A DNA stretch of 33,210 bases from Lachnospiraceae bacterium AM93-12TA (GTDB taxonomy: Bacteria > Bacillota > Clostridia > Lachnospirales > Lachnospiraceae), in NCBI GenBank assembly GCA_027698105.1, contig JAQERH010000032.1, forward strand, positions 1-33,210. Direction: 5' to 3'. Below, piece after piece: positions 23,121 through 30,363 of this stretch; positions within the stretch are counted from its first letter, which is position 1; the number at the start of each line of letters is the position of its first letter. A program made the translations under genes and the position numbers. The notes below the pieces were generated by a model that saw only the letters and a program-made list of their open reading frames with translations, did no database searches and was not told the DNA's origin.

Positions 23121-24452
23121 ATGAATCAGCATCATCAAAAATTTCCGCCTGTTTCAGGCGCTGTAAACATACTAAGTATCACTGCCCAGAAGCCTCACAG
23201 CACAGGAAGCGGAGTATATCTGACTGAGATCGTCCAGGCACTCCACCGCCAGGGATGCCGACAGGCTGTCCTGGCTGGAATCTGCCGGGAGGATTCTGTC
23301 AGCTTTCCAGAAAACGTTGTCTTTTATCCTGTGTATTACCAGTCTGACCAGATTCCATTTCCCATCTGCGGAATGTCTGATGAAATGCCCTATGAAAGCA
23401 CTCGATATCAGGATCTGACACCCGCAATGACAGAGCAGTTTCTGAATTCTTTCGGAAAAGCCCTAAAACAGGCCTTAGATGAATTCAAGCCGGATCTGAT
23501 TATCTGCCACCACCTGTACCTTCTGACTGCACTGGCCAGAGAAGTCACGCCTGCTGAGAGTGCCCGGAATACAAATAAGCCCAGAATCGTCGGAATCTGT
23601 CACGGCTCGGATCTTCGTCAGTTTAAAAAGAATCCCATGAATCGTTACTATATCCGCACGCAGATCCGCTGCCTCGACACGATCTGGTGTCTCCACAGAG
23701 AGCAAGGCCAGGAAATTATACGGCTGTTTGGCTGCAGTCCTGAAAAAGTTAAGATCCTTGGAACTGGCTATAACAGTCTGATCTTTAAAAAAATACCCTT
23801 GCTGCAGGCAGAGCATAAAATTGCAAATTCAGATCAGTCTCCATCTTCAGACAGGATTCGCCTGATATTTGCCGGAAAGCTGTCTGAAAAAAAGGGGGTA
23901 AAAAGCCTGCTTCGCTCTCTCCGGCTTCTGCCTCCTGATCTGGCAAAGCGGCTGACTCTTACCCTGGCAGGCGGCTGGGGAAATGAGCAGGAATTTCAGG
24001 AAATAAAACAGCTGGCAGATCCAGAACAGGGCTGTCCCTGTGCCGTAGAGTTTCCCGGAAGACTATCTCAGACTGAGCTGGCACAGCAGATGAACCAGTC
24101 CGATCTGTTCATCCTTCCCTCCTTCTATGAAGGCCTTCCCCTGGTTCTCATCGAGGCTTTGGCCTGCGGTCTCAGACCCATATGCACCGATCTTCCGGGA
24201 ATCCGTCCCTGGATGGATGAAAATGTACCGGGACATGGAATTATTTTTGTAGCGCCTCCAGACATGGAGCACGAGGACGAACCTGTCGCTTCCTCTCTTC
24301 CAGCCTTTGAGGCAAAACTGGCTGAGGCTATCATCCAGGCTGCCGACTGTATGAGTTCTCCAGTGTCCAGACAGGAACGCCTGGACAACAGCCTGCAGCA
24401 GCTTTCCTGGGATGGATTATGTAAACGTCTTTTAGAAGATATAAAAAGATAG
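23121..24452 (+). CDS. Glycosyltransferase family 4 protein
   Basis: A 443-residue GT-B fold, GT4-type retaining glycosyltransferase. The N-terminal Rossmann domain starts VNILSITAQKPHSTGSGVYLTEIVQAL, with GICHGSDLRQF in the middle. The C-terminal domain has LIFAGKLSEKKGVKSLLRSL, the nucleotide-sugar loop LFILPSFYEGLPLVLIEALACG with the family E-x7-E pattern, and CTDLPGIRPWM. No signal or membrane segment is visible, so it works in the cytoplasm or on the inner leaflet. It probably transfers a hexose to a lipid, polysaccharide or small-molecule acceptor, which cannot be identified. ACAGGAGT precedes the ATG; aroD follows 45 bp later in the same direction. Confidence 0.87.
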   Translation: MNQHHQKFPPVSGAVNILSITAQKPHSTGSGVYLTEIVQALHRQGCRQAVLAGICREDSVSFPENVVFYPVYYQSDQIPFPICGMSDEMPYESTRYQDLTPAMTEQFLNSFGKALKQALDEFKPDLIICHHLYLLTALAREVTPAESARNTNKPRIVGICHGSDLRQFKKNPMNRYYIRTQIRCLDTIWCLHREQGQEIIRLFGCSPEKVKILGTGYNSLIFKKIPLLQAEHKIANSDQSPSSDRIRLIFAGKLSEKKGVKSLLRSLRLLPPDLAKRLTLTLAGGWGNEQEFQEIKQLADPEQGCPCAVEFPGRLSQTELAQQMNQSDLFILPSFYEGLPLVLIEALACGLRPICTDLPGIRPWMDENVPGHGIIFVAPPDMEHEDEPVASSLPAFEAKLAEAIIQAADCMSSPVSRQERLDNSLQQLSWDGLCKRLLEDIKR

Positions 24453-24497
24453 CTCTGCAAAGTAACAAAGAACAAGCAAAAAAGTGAGGTTTTTGAC

Positions 24498-25274
24498 ATG
24501 AATAGATTAAAAATCAGAACCGTTGTTTTCGGAGAAGGACGTCCTAAAATCTGTGTTCCTATTGTGGGAACACAGGAGAACGAAATCTTATCTGCCGCAG
24601 CAGCTTTAAAGAAAACACCTGCCCAGGTAGCAGAATGGAGAGCAGACTGGTTCTCTGATATTCTGGATGAACAGAAAAAACCTGATTTAAACGCTGTCAC
24701 AAGCATTTTAAAACAGCTGCGGACCATTCTGGGGGAAATGCCTCTGCTTTTTACCTTCCGCACCGCCGCCGAAGGCGGCGAGAAAAACATTTCTCTTCAG
24801 GATTACAAAACGTTGGTTTTAACAGCAGCCAAAGATGGTCTTTCCGATTTAATTGATGTGGAACTTTTCACTGCCGGAGAATCTGCCCGGGAACTGACAG
24901 AACAGCTTCATAAGCTGGGGGCCAAAGTCATTATTTCCAGCCACGATTTTCAGAAAACACCTGATGCTCAGGTACTTGTAAACCGCCTCTGCACTATGAG
25001 GGAGATTGGGGCTGATCTTCCAAAAATAGCAGTAATGCCTCAAAGCCGGAGAGATGTTCTGACTCTTCTTGATGCAACAGAAGCTGCTTCCAGACGTTTA
25101 GACTGTCCCATTATCACCATGTCCATGTCAGGCTCTGGAGTGATCAGCCGAATATGCGGAGAGGTTTTCGGCTCCGCCATGACCTTTGGAGCATTTGGAA
25201 AGGCCTCTGCTCCTGGCCAGATAGATGCTGACGAACTGGCCGCCGTGCTTGAGCTTCTCCATAAAAATATGTAA
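24498..25274 (+). CDS. aroD: Type I 3-dehydroquinate dehydratase
   Basis: A 258-residue type I dehydroquinase, third step of the shikimate pathway (3-dehydroquinate to 3-dehydroshikimate) by Schiff-base chemistry. Active-site residues all appear: Glu46 and Arg48 (AEWRADW), Arg88 (FTFRT), His149 (SSHDF), the Schiff-base Lys176 (PKIAVMP), Arg218 (SGSGVISR) and Gln241 (SAPGQID). GTGAGG stands before the ATG. It follows the GT4 gene by 45 bp and ends at a strong terminator. Isolated aroD genes in gut Firmicutes can also serve quinate/shikimate breakdown; no other pathway gene is nearby. Confidence 0.96.
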   Translation: MNRLKIRTVVFGEGRPKICVPIVGTQENEILSAAAALKKTPAQVAEWRADWFSDILDEQKKPDLNAVTSILKQLRTILGEMPLLFTFRTAAEGGEKNISLQDYKTLVLTAAKDGLSDLIDVELFTAGESARELTEQLHKLGAKVIISSHDFQKTPDAQVLVNRLCTMREIGADLPKIAVMPQSRRDVLTLLDATEAASRRLDCPIITMSMSGSGVISRICGEVFGSAMTFGAFGKASAPGQIDADELAAVLELLHKNM

Positions 25275-25284
25275 TATGTAACAT

Positions 25285-25316
25285 AAAGGGGCTGTCCTTT
25301 TTACGGAAGCCCCTTT
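25285..25316 (+). terminator. Terminator after aroD
   Basis: AAAGGGGCT (25285-25293) pairs with AGCCCCTTT (25308-25316), 14-nt loop, followed by TT. Confidence 0.85.
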
Positions 25317-25331
25317 TTCAATCTAATCATT

Positions 25332-25383
25332 TTCAATTTAATAGTTTTCGATTCTGCTTCAATTTAATAGTTTTCGATTCTGC
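25332..25383. repeat. 26-bp tandem duplication at the thioesterase 3' end
   Basis: TTCAATTTAATAGTTTTCGA plus TTCTGC is present twice back to back (25332-25357, 25358-25383). The right copy contains the last codons (RIENY) and stop of the thioesterase gene; the left copy lies downstream and is not translated. Confidence 0.95.
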
Positions 25384-25846
25384 GATGTTTGCGAAGCTCA
25401 TATCGCTTTTCACCGGCGCTCCAGGCTTCCCTCTCCTCCTCTGTTTCCAGAATCAATCCAGGAACCTGTACTGGATGATCATTCTCATCCAGAGCTACCA
25501 TTACAAAATAAGCAGTATTTACCAGTTTTCTGCTTCCGTCTAAAGCTTCTACAAAGCTCTCCACCTGTACCTCCATCGAGGTTCGTCCCACATAAGTAAG
25601 TTTTCCGACCAGAATCAACGTATCATTTACGTGAACAGGCTCCCGAAACTGCAGGCTGTCTACTGCCGCTGTTGTCTGATCTCTGCGGGAGTGACGGCGT
25701 GCCACAACTCCAGCTACTACATCGATCCATTCCATCAGCTGGCCTCCAAACAGACGACCGGCTCCATTAATATGGCAGCTGAGAACAACCTGTACCTGCT
25801 CTACAACCGAATCGCTTACCCTTCTCATTGGTCTTTCCTTATCCAT
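25364..25846 (-). CDS. Acyl-CoA thioesterase, hotdog fold (YciA/BACH type)
   Basis: A 160-residue single hotdog-domain thioesterase that hydrolyses acyl-CoA to free acid and CoA. Typical features are SCHINGAGRLFGGQLMEWIDVVAGVVARRHS, with the Gly-Gly-Gln helix start and the catalytic Asp in WIDVVA, and TAAVDSLQFREPVHVNDTLILVGKLTYVGRTSMEVQV. Members act as hexamers and tune CoA pools. GGAGACAG precedes the ATG. The last five codons sit inside a 26-bp tandem duplication that leaves the reading frame intact. It is read towards aroD and stands alone. Confidence 0.93.
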   Translation of the reverse strand: MDKERPMRRVSDSVVEQVQVVLSCHINGAGRLFGGQLMEWIDVVAGVVARRHSRRDQTTAAVDSLQFREPVHVNDTLILVGKLTYVGRTSMEVQVESFVEALDGSRKLVNTAYFVMVALDENDHPVQVPGLILETEEEREAWSAGEKRYELRKHRRIENY

Positions 25847-25887
25847 CAGAACTGTCTCCTTCCTGTTTCACTGTCTGACAATTGAAT

Positions 25888-26015
25888 ACTGGACGTATCT
25901 ATTTTACAGCCTGCAGCAGCCATGAATGTCAATGCATACATACATGGAACATAAAAAAAGCCTTGAAAATCAAGGACTTTTTAGAGGCCATAACCAGATT
26001 TAGATAACTGGACGT
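25888..26015. repeat. Decayed third copy of the tRNA-Cys 3'-end/integration sequence
   Basis: The stretch GCATACATACAT (25934-25945), an AT spacer, an AGCCTTGAAAATCAAGGACT hairpin and TTTAGAGGC-CATAACCAGATTT copies the layout at the right end of the 27.7-32.9 kb element (GCATACATT repeats, terminator hairpin, tRNA-Cys 3' end), with several differences in the tRNA part. It is flanked by a 9-bp direct repeat ACTGGACGT (25888-25896, 26007-26015). It looks like the scar of an older integration. The rest of the 25847-26364 gap holds only the alcohol dehydrogenase terminator. Confidence 0.7.
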
Positions 26016-26253
26016 CCAATATATCCATAAAAAGGAGGGCTGCACATACAGACTCCTTTATCTCATTTGTATTGTCATTTACCTCTCTTTTTTCTATTAT
26101 AATTTATACAATCTGTCCTGTCCACATTACCCACCATATAATTTTCATAATCCCTGGATTGATTCATTTGTTACATTATTAAAATCAGAGCCAAATTAAA
26201 AATCCATATAAATAAACACAACTATGAACTGTCACATGAATACAGAATCACAA

Positions 26254-26296
26254 AGAGGCACAGCCAACGGATTTCCTATCCGATAGCTGTACCTCT
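26254..26296 (-). terminator. Terminator of the alcohol dehydrogenase gene
   Basis: On the minus strand AGAGGTACAGC pairs with GCTGTGCCTCT (one G-U), with an inner CGGAT/ATCCG stem, followed by TTTGTGATT. It lies ~70 bp after the stop codon. Confidence 0.65.
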
Positions 26297-26364
26297 CCTT
26301 TACAGGCAGTTGTGGTTCACACATTCAACAAGACCAATTGCCTATCTGTCTTTTTACGTTTTCT

Positions 26365-27555
26365 TTAAAAATCAACATCCCTGTCATAAAAGCAGCAGCT
26401 CAGAAGCTTCTCCATCTCCGCCGGAGTAATCGGTCTCGGATTCGAACCTGTACAGGCATCTCCAACAGCCAGCTCTGCCACCTGGGGAAGTTTCTCTAAA
26501 AATTCTTTCTCATCAATGATTCCGCCTTCATAAAGCTGAATGCTGGGAGCGATGGAAAGCTTCCGGTTCAGCTCCTGAATCTCCTGGATCAGCGCACTGG
26601 TCAGTTCTTCATCCGTCTCACCGGAAAGACCGATAAAACGTGCAATTTCTGCATATCTGGAAGCGGCTTCTGGTACCTTAGCATTAAACTGAATCACCCG
26701 GGGCAGGTACATGGCATTGGCCGCGCCATGCACAATATGTCCTCCTGAATAAGCTGCACCTGTCTTGTGGGCCATGGAATGGACAATTCCAAGAAGTGCA
26801 TTGGAAAATGCCATGCCCGCCAGGCACTGGGCATTATGCATGCGTGCTCTCGCCTCTTTATCTCCCTCATAAGATTTAACCAGCCAGGTATGAATCATTT
26901 TAATTGCATGAAGTGCCAGTGGATCTGTGTAATCACAATGCAGCGTTGACACATACGCCTCAATGGCATGGGTCAAAGCATCCATTCCTGTATTAGCTGT
27001 CAGCTTCTGAGGCATGGTCTCTGCCAGCTCCGGATCTACGATGGCCACATCTGGTGTAATATTAAAGTCTGCCAACGGATATTTGATTCCCTTGTGGTAA
27101 TCTGTAATAACACTAAATGCTGTTACTTCAGTAGCCGTTCCCGATGTGGACGGAATTGCACAGAATTTTGCCTTTGTTCTCAGAGTCGGAAACTGGAATG
27201 GTGTAATCAAATCCTCAAACTTTGTATCCGGATACTCATAAAATGCCCACATTGCTTTAGCTGCATCGATGGGGGAGCCGCCTCCTATGGCCACAATCCA
27301 GTCCGGTCCGAATTCCTGCATCAGCTTTGCACCCTTCATAACCGTCTCAACACTGGGATCCGGCTCAACTCCCTCAAACAGTGCTACTTCCATTCCCGCT
27401 TCTTTCAGGTATTCTTCCACTCTGGCTAAAAAACCAAACCTCTTCATCGAACCACCGCCTACTACTACAACGGCTTTCTTTCCCTTCAGATTTTTAAGCT
27501 CCGCCAAAGAGCCTTCTCCGTGATAAAGATCCCTGGGTAATGTGAAACGTGCCAT
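26365..27555 (-). CDS. Iron-containing (group III) alcohol dehydrogenase
   Basis: A 396-residue Fe-dependent alcohol dehydrogenase, of the kind that reduces acetaldehyde, butyraldehyde or similar aldehydes during fermentation. The cofactor loop is GGGSPIDAAK (91-100) and the metal site uses Asp192 and His196 (MDALTHAIEAYVS) with His259/His263 (IVHSMAHKTGA) and His276 (VHGAANAMYLP). PSTSGTATEVT (135-145) is the usual active-site stretch. AGGAGG and a strong promoter precede it. It is flanked by two copies of the tRNA-Cys integration sequence (25.95 and 27.69 kb), so it may have arrived as cargo of an older insertion, although its composition resembles the core genes. Confidence 0.95.
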   Translation of the reverse strand: MARFTLPRDLYHGEGSLAELKNLKGKKAVVVVGGGSMKRFGFLARVEEYLKEAGMEVALFEGVEPDPSVETVMKGAKLMQEFGPDWIVAIGGGSPIDAAKAMWAFYEYPDTKFEDLITPFQFPTLRTKAKFCAIPSTSGTATEVTAFSVITDYHKGIKYPLADFNITPDVAIVDPELAETMPQKLTANTGMDALTHAIEAYVSTLHCDYTDPLALHAIKMIHTWLVKSYEGDKEARARMHNAQCLAGMAFSNALLGIVHSMAHKTGAAYSGGHIVHGAANAMYLPRVIQFNAKVPEAASRYAEIARFIGLSGETDEELTSALIQEIQELNRKLSIAPSIQLYEGGIIDEKEFLEKLPQVAELAVGDACTGSNPRPITPAEMEKLLSCCFYDRDVDF

Positions 27556-27598
27556 AAGCCATACCTCCTGTTATTTTTTTAACTATCTGATTAAATTA

Positions 27599-27627
27599 AT
27601 TATATCATCCATAGTTCAAAAATTCAA
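27599..27627 (-). promoter_or_regulatory. Promoter of the alcohol dehydrogenase gene
   Basis: Minus-strand TTGAAT (27627-27622) and TATAAT (27604-27599) with a 17-bp spacer, ~45 bp before the start codon. Confidence 0.8.
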
Positions 27628-27683
27628 CTGGAAGCAGTTAATAAAAAGGTTAAAAAACTATAAAATAAAAAAGTCCTTGATTT

Positions 27684-27718
27684 TCAAGGACTTTTTAGAG
27701 GCGACAACCAGATTTGAA
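27684..27718. repeat. attL: 35-bp copy of the tRNA-Cys 3' end
   Basis: Positions 27684-27718 match 32889-32923 with one mismatch; the last 25 bp are identical and reproduce the tRNA-Cys 3' end (acceptor and part of the T-arm). Just left, AGTCCTTG-ATTTT-CAAGGACT with A- and T-tracts is the original tRNA terminator. Confidence 0.92.
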
Positions 27719-27779
27719 GTATCTAAACATATCAAAAAGCCTTGTAGAAAGGAGGTTTCTGAGAGTTTAATTATTGTCT

Positions 27780-27799
27780 GCATACACTTTGCATACATT
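27780..27799. repeat. Integrase arm-type repeats, left end
   Basis: GCATACACTT (27780-27789) and GCATACATT (27791-27799) match the pair of GCATACATT repeats at the right end (32845-32863). Paired short repeats inside both ends are typical arm-binding sites of tyrosine integrases. Confidence 0.65.
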
Positions 27800-27828
27800 T
27801 CAATGTTACATCTGTTGTCGCGAAGTGT

Positions 27829-28028
27829 TGTCAAGGGCGGCTACGCCGTTCATTTTACCCTTGACATAAACGTAGCACACAATAGTGGCTGGGTGGAACA
27901 GTTTTATCTGTTCCACCTTGTTTACTTTCTGTATACTGTGGCCGCTTAAAGCCCTCGGCGTATGAGAGCCAGTGGAACCATTTGGGAAAATGGTATAACT
28001 GGCTATACCATTTCGGCTAAAATGGGAA
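27829..28028 (+). other. Candidate origin of transfer with serial inverted repeats
   Basis: The ~280-bp gap before mobV is non-coding and full of dyads. TGTCAAGGG / CCCTTGACA (27829-27837, 27858-27866) encloses CGGC/GCCG. GGTGGAACAG / CTGTTCCACC (27892-27901, 27908-27917) has a TTTTAT loop. ACCATTT / AAATGGT (27977-27983, 27988-27994) and TGGTATA / TATACCA (27991-27997, 28004-28010) follow, and a second CCATTT...AAATGG comes next. MobV relaxases nick in such hairpins just upstream of their gene. The nick site itself is not identified. Confidence 0.55.
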
Positions 28029-28061
28029 GTACTTCTTTCATACTATAATTGAGGTGATGTT

Positions 28062-28838
28062 ATGCACGTTGAAAAATATACAAAATCGGCTGTTGGCCAT
28101 CTGCTTCGGCATTATAATCGGACAGCCAACCATGTCAGCAATCAGGATATATGTGCTGATAAAACGGAATTTAATTATAACTTATGTAAACGGGAAGAAT
28201 TTGACCTTTCCTATTACAAGAAGCGGATTTCACAAGTCAAGTGCCAGAACAGAGCAGATGTAAAAGCACTTTGTGACTGGATTGTCACACTTCCCAAGAA
28301 AGACTTTACAAAAGAACAGGAACAGCTGTTTTTCCAATCCGCTTATAACTTTTTAGCTGAGCGTTATAGAGAAAAGAACGTGGTATCTGCATGGGTTCAT
28401 AAAGACGAAGCCGGACAGCCGCACTTACATTTTTGTTTTATCCCTGTTGCGATTGATAAAAAGAAAGGAATTGAAAAGGTATCAGCAAAAGAAGTTTTGA
28501 CAAGGCGTGAACTGCAAACTATTCATAAGGATATGGCTCACTATATGGAGCATATTTTTGGTTATGATATCGGCATACTAAATGGCACTACCGTCGGCGG
28601 AAACAAAAGTATAACCGAACTAAAGCTTCAAGACAGCCAAAAAGAACTAACACGCAGAATATCAGAAATCTCTTCATTAAAACAAATAAAACATCAATCT
28701 ATATCAGAACTTGCTAATGCAATTAAACAAAAACCCTCTTTAATTGCCGACGTATCAAAGGCCATAAACATTGCACTCGGAAACCGAAATGAACTTACAC
28801 AACATTTGCACCATGAAGAACGGTTTAGAAGCCGTTAA
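28062..28838 (+). CDS. MobV-family relaxase (Mob/Pre type)
   Basis: A 258-residue plasmid mobilization relaxase that nicks oriT and starts DNA transfer. The hallmark three-His/acidic motif is HKDEAGQPHLHFCFIPV (113-129), and an N-terminal LLRHYNRTANHVSNQ carries the HxxR-like motif of the family. The chain is about half the length of MobM of pMV158 and keeps little beyond the nuclease domain plus a helical tail. GAGGTG precedes the ATG by five bases. It lies directly downstream of the inverted-repeat cluster proposed as oriT and 17 bp before the 143-residue gene. Transfer would need a helper conjugative element. Confidence 0.88.
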   Translation: MHVEKYTKSAVGHLLRHYNRTANHVSNQDICADKTEFNYNLCKREEFDLSYYKKRISQVKCQNRADVKALCDWIVTLPKKDFTKEQEQLFFQSAYNFLAERYREKNVVSAWVHKDEAGQPHLHFCFIPVAIDKKKGIEKVSAKEVLTRRELQTIHKDMAHYMEHIFGYDIGILNGTTVGGNKSITELKLQDSQKELTRRISEISSLKQIKHQSISELANAIKQKPSLIADVSKAINIALGNRNELTQHLHHEERFRSR

Positions 28839-28855
28839 AATCAGGAGGAATTGAC

Positions 28856-29287
28856 TTGATTCAAAGAAAAACTGAAATCGTTATAAAAGACCAAGAATTA
28901 CAGGAACTTATATATCAAAAAGTTTCAGCTATGCGGCGGATGCTTTTTGACTTACGCACCGAAGATTATCCTTACATGCCTAAGACCATTTCAAAACGGC
29001 GAAGAGGGAAAAAAGTTGTTATAATGCTAGAAGATGAGTGGAACCTCTACAATGAGAATGTTGCCATAAGCATGGGAGATTTAGAAACTGCCAGAGAACT
29101 AATTAAAAAAATGGAACCTGTATATCGAGAATTCCATGAAGAGTATGAACGCAGGCACAATCTATCCTTTGACGAGTATATGCAGCAGATCATTGTAGAT
29201 TATAATGCAGAAGAATTTGAACGGGTTAAAGAACGATTCGAGGAAGAATATTATAACCAATTACAAGGTGAGGACATCGAGCGGTAA
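28856..29287 (+). CDS. Hypothetical protein of the mobilizable element, 143 aa
   Basis: Not recognised. The protein is strongly charged and helical: MIQRKTEIVIKDQELQELI at the start, a basic SKRRRGKKVV patch near residue 50, and a Glu-rich C-terminal half (ARELIKKMEPVYREFHEEY, EEFERVKERFEEEYYNQL) that could form a coiled coil. It starts with TTG, chosen because a perfect AGGAGG lies eight bases upstream. It follows mobV by 17 bp and is probably cotranscribed, which suggests a mobilization accessory role, but this rests on position only. A strong terminator follows. Confidence 0.65.
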   Translation: MIQRKTEIVIKDQELQELIYQKVSAMRRMLFDLRTEDYPYMPKTISKRRRGKKVVIMLEDEWNLYNENVAISMGDLETARELIKKMEPVYREFHEEYERRHNLSFDEYMQQIIVDYNAEEFERVKERFEEEYYNQLQGEDIER

Positions 29288-29315
29288 AAAAGAGGGAGAA
29301 ATTTCCCTCTTTTTT
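29286..29315. terminator. Bidirectional terminator between convergent element genes
   Basis: AAAAAAGAGGGA (29286-29297) pairs perfectly with TCCCTCTTTTTT (29304-29315) over a 6-nt loop; it serves both the mobV operon and the 134-residue gene. Confidence 0.92.
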
Positions 29316-29335
29316 ACTAGCCGAAAGCTACTGCC

Positions 29336-29740
29336 TTATCTGTCTAATCTAGCTAAGTCAAATATAAGCGTTAAGGTTGTAATTCCATCTGTGCTGTTGA
29401 TTCCTATATGATTACTAAATGCAAGCATAAAACGCATAGCTCTGCAACTTTCTGTGATATCAAATCCCTGAGAATGTGCTAATGTTGCTATAAAATAAGT
29501 ACTCTGAGGGCGTTCTATTTCCAAAACGGAAGAAGTCATTTCGGCAAACTCCTTTAAAATTGGCAGAATAGCCGCGTCAAACCATTGAGGAATCTGTTCC
29601 TCGCTTTTTTTTAAGCTAATTTGTTTTGTCTCTGAAATTGCCTGTATTGCCGCTTCAATTTCCGTCCCATTCAAAGTGTCAACAAGCGAAATCAATTTGT
29701 CTGACTGCCCTATTACTCCAGAATAATCATATCTTTCCAT
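29336..29740 (-). CDS. Unknown protein, 134 aa, divergent to the XRE repressor
   Basis: Not recognised. A soluble, mainly helical acidic protein (QSDKLISLVDTLNGTEIEAA, ILPILKEFAEMTSSVLEIE, DITESCRAMRFMLAFSNHIG). No signal, membrane span or catalytic motif stands out. AGGAGC precedes the ATG. It is transcribed away from the XRE gene, and each promoter overlaps one copy of the same operator, so the XRE protein probably represses it. That arrangement is seen for toxin-antitoxin pairs, immunity genes and lysogeny-type switches; none can be chosen from the sequence. It is the only leftward gene of the element and a candidate cargo or copy-control gene. Confidence 0.7.
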   Translation of the reverse strand: MERYDYSGVIGQSDKLISLVDTLNGTEIEAAIQAISETKQISLKKSEEQIPQWFDAAILPILKEFAEMTSSVLEIERPQSTYFIATLAHSQGFDITESCRAMRFMLAFSNHIGINSTDGITTLTLIFDLARLDR

Positions 29741-29756
29741 ATATCTGCTCCTTTCT

Positions 29757-29826
29757 GGACTCGTTTTAGTCCCATTATATCATGGGAAATGGATATTATA
29801 AATACAAAAAGGACTAAAACAAGTCC
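29757..29826. promoter_or_regulatory. Paired operators GGACT-N6-AGTCC in a divergent promoter region
   Basis: Two 5-6-5 dyads, GGACTCGTTTTAGTCC (29757-29772) and GGACTAAAACAAGTCC (29811-29826), lie 54 bp apart and are near-perfect reverse complements of each other. A minus-strand TATAAT (29779-29774) abuts the first; a plus-strand TATTATAAAT (29794-29803) precedes the second. This is a likely autoregulatory site of the XRE protein. Confidence 0.75.
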
Positions 29827-29839
29827 ATTTTGAGGGAGT

Positions 29840-30076
29840 ATGGATATCATAAGGAACGATAATCAAACGTGTATTGGAAATAATATTCGCCGCATTAGGA
29901 AAGAGAAAGGTATTGGGCAGACAGAACTTGTACGAATGATACAGCTATCCGGCGTTGACATGACAAGAGAAACTCTCGTAAAAATTGAAAGAGGTGTTCA
30001 GCATATTAAGGTATCACAATTAAGAGCTGTAAAGGAAGCACTTCAAACTACTTATGAAGAATTACTAGAAAACTAA
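29840..30076 (+). CDS. XRE-family helix-turn-helix regulator
   Basis: A 78-residue single-domain lambda-repressor-like DNA-binding protein. The HTH runs from GNNIRRIRKEKGIGQTELVRMI (13-34) through VDMTRETLVKIERGVQHIKVSQL (39-61), ending LQTTYEELLEN. There is no dimerisation or sensor domain, so it acts as a simple dimer. GAGGGAG stands close before the ATG. It faces the divergent 134-residue gene across two identical operators and probably represses both promoters. It is followed by its own terminator. Confidence 0.92.
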   Translation: MDIIRNDNQTCIGNNIRRIRKEKGIGQTELVRMIQLSGVDMTRETLVKIERGVQHIKVSQLRAVKEALQTTYEELLEN

Positions 30077-30101
30077 GAGACTAGAAACAGTCTCTTTTTT
30101 T
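30075..30101 (+). terminator. Terminator of the XRE gene
   Basis: AGAGACT (30076-30082) pairs with AGTCTCT (30089-30095), 6-nt loop, then TTTTTT. Confidence 0.88.
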
Positions 30102-30127
30102 ATTGCCGTTTATTCACATCCGTATAA

Positions 30128-30160
30128 AGAAGTCCGAGGATAGTATTACCTCGGACTTCT
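30128..30160. other. CRESS-type rolling-circle origin stem-loop with TAGTATTAC
   Basis: AGAAGTCCGAGG (30128-30139) and CCTCGGACTTCT (30149-30160) form a perfect 12-bp stem around a 9-nt loop ATAGTATTA. The loop plus the first stem base reads TAGTATTAC (30141-30149), the nonanucleotide found at the apex of circovirus origins, where Rep nicks between TATT and AC. There is no T-run, so it is not an ordinary terminator. It lies ~350 bp upstream of a Rep with HUH and SF3 helicase domains and is followed by direct repeats, the layout of a CRESS replication origin. Confidence 0.8.
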
Positions 30161-30166
30161 GTGTTA

Positions 30167-30259
30167 TGTGCCAATATTTCAAAAAGCCTGTCTTTAAAGC
30201 TTTTCAGCCATAAAATCTGGAACAGATTAATTGTGCCAAACTACCTTCTACTGTGCCAA
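30167..30259. repeat. Iteron-like TGTGCCAA repeats beside the origin
   Basis: TGTGCCAA occurs at 30167-30174, 30232-30239 and 30252-30259, all in the same direction, the last two 20 bp apart. An AT-rich run with two TTCACAAAAAA copies follows (around 30268-30290). Rep or the RHH protein could bind these. No other gene lies in 30102-30363. Confidence 0.6.
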
Positions 30260-30363
30260 AAATTTGTTCACAAAAAATTCACAAAAAAAATTTTACCATT
30301 TGTCTCCAATCTCACATACTATTTTTGCCACCAAAAACAATGTTTTATTCTTAAGAGGTGTTT

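Noticed and set aside
25985..26010. A second tRNA gene in the decayed att copy
   Set aside because: Only the 3' end and a distorted T-arm are present; no anticodon arm, D-arm or 5' acceptor strand follows.
27803..27949. 47-codon ORF in the gap before mobV
   Set aside because: No ribosome binding site, and it runs through several perfect inverted repeats that fit an oriT better.
30128..30160. Ordinary transcription terminator after the XRE gene
   Set aside because: There is already a good terminator at 30075-30101, and this hairpin has no T-run on either side.
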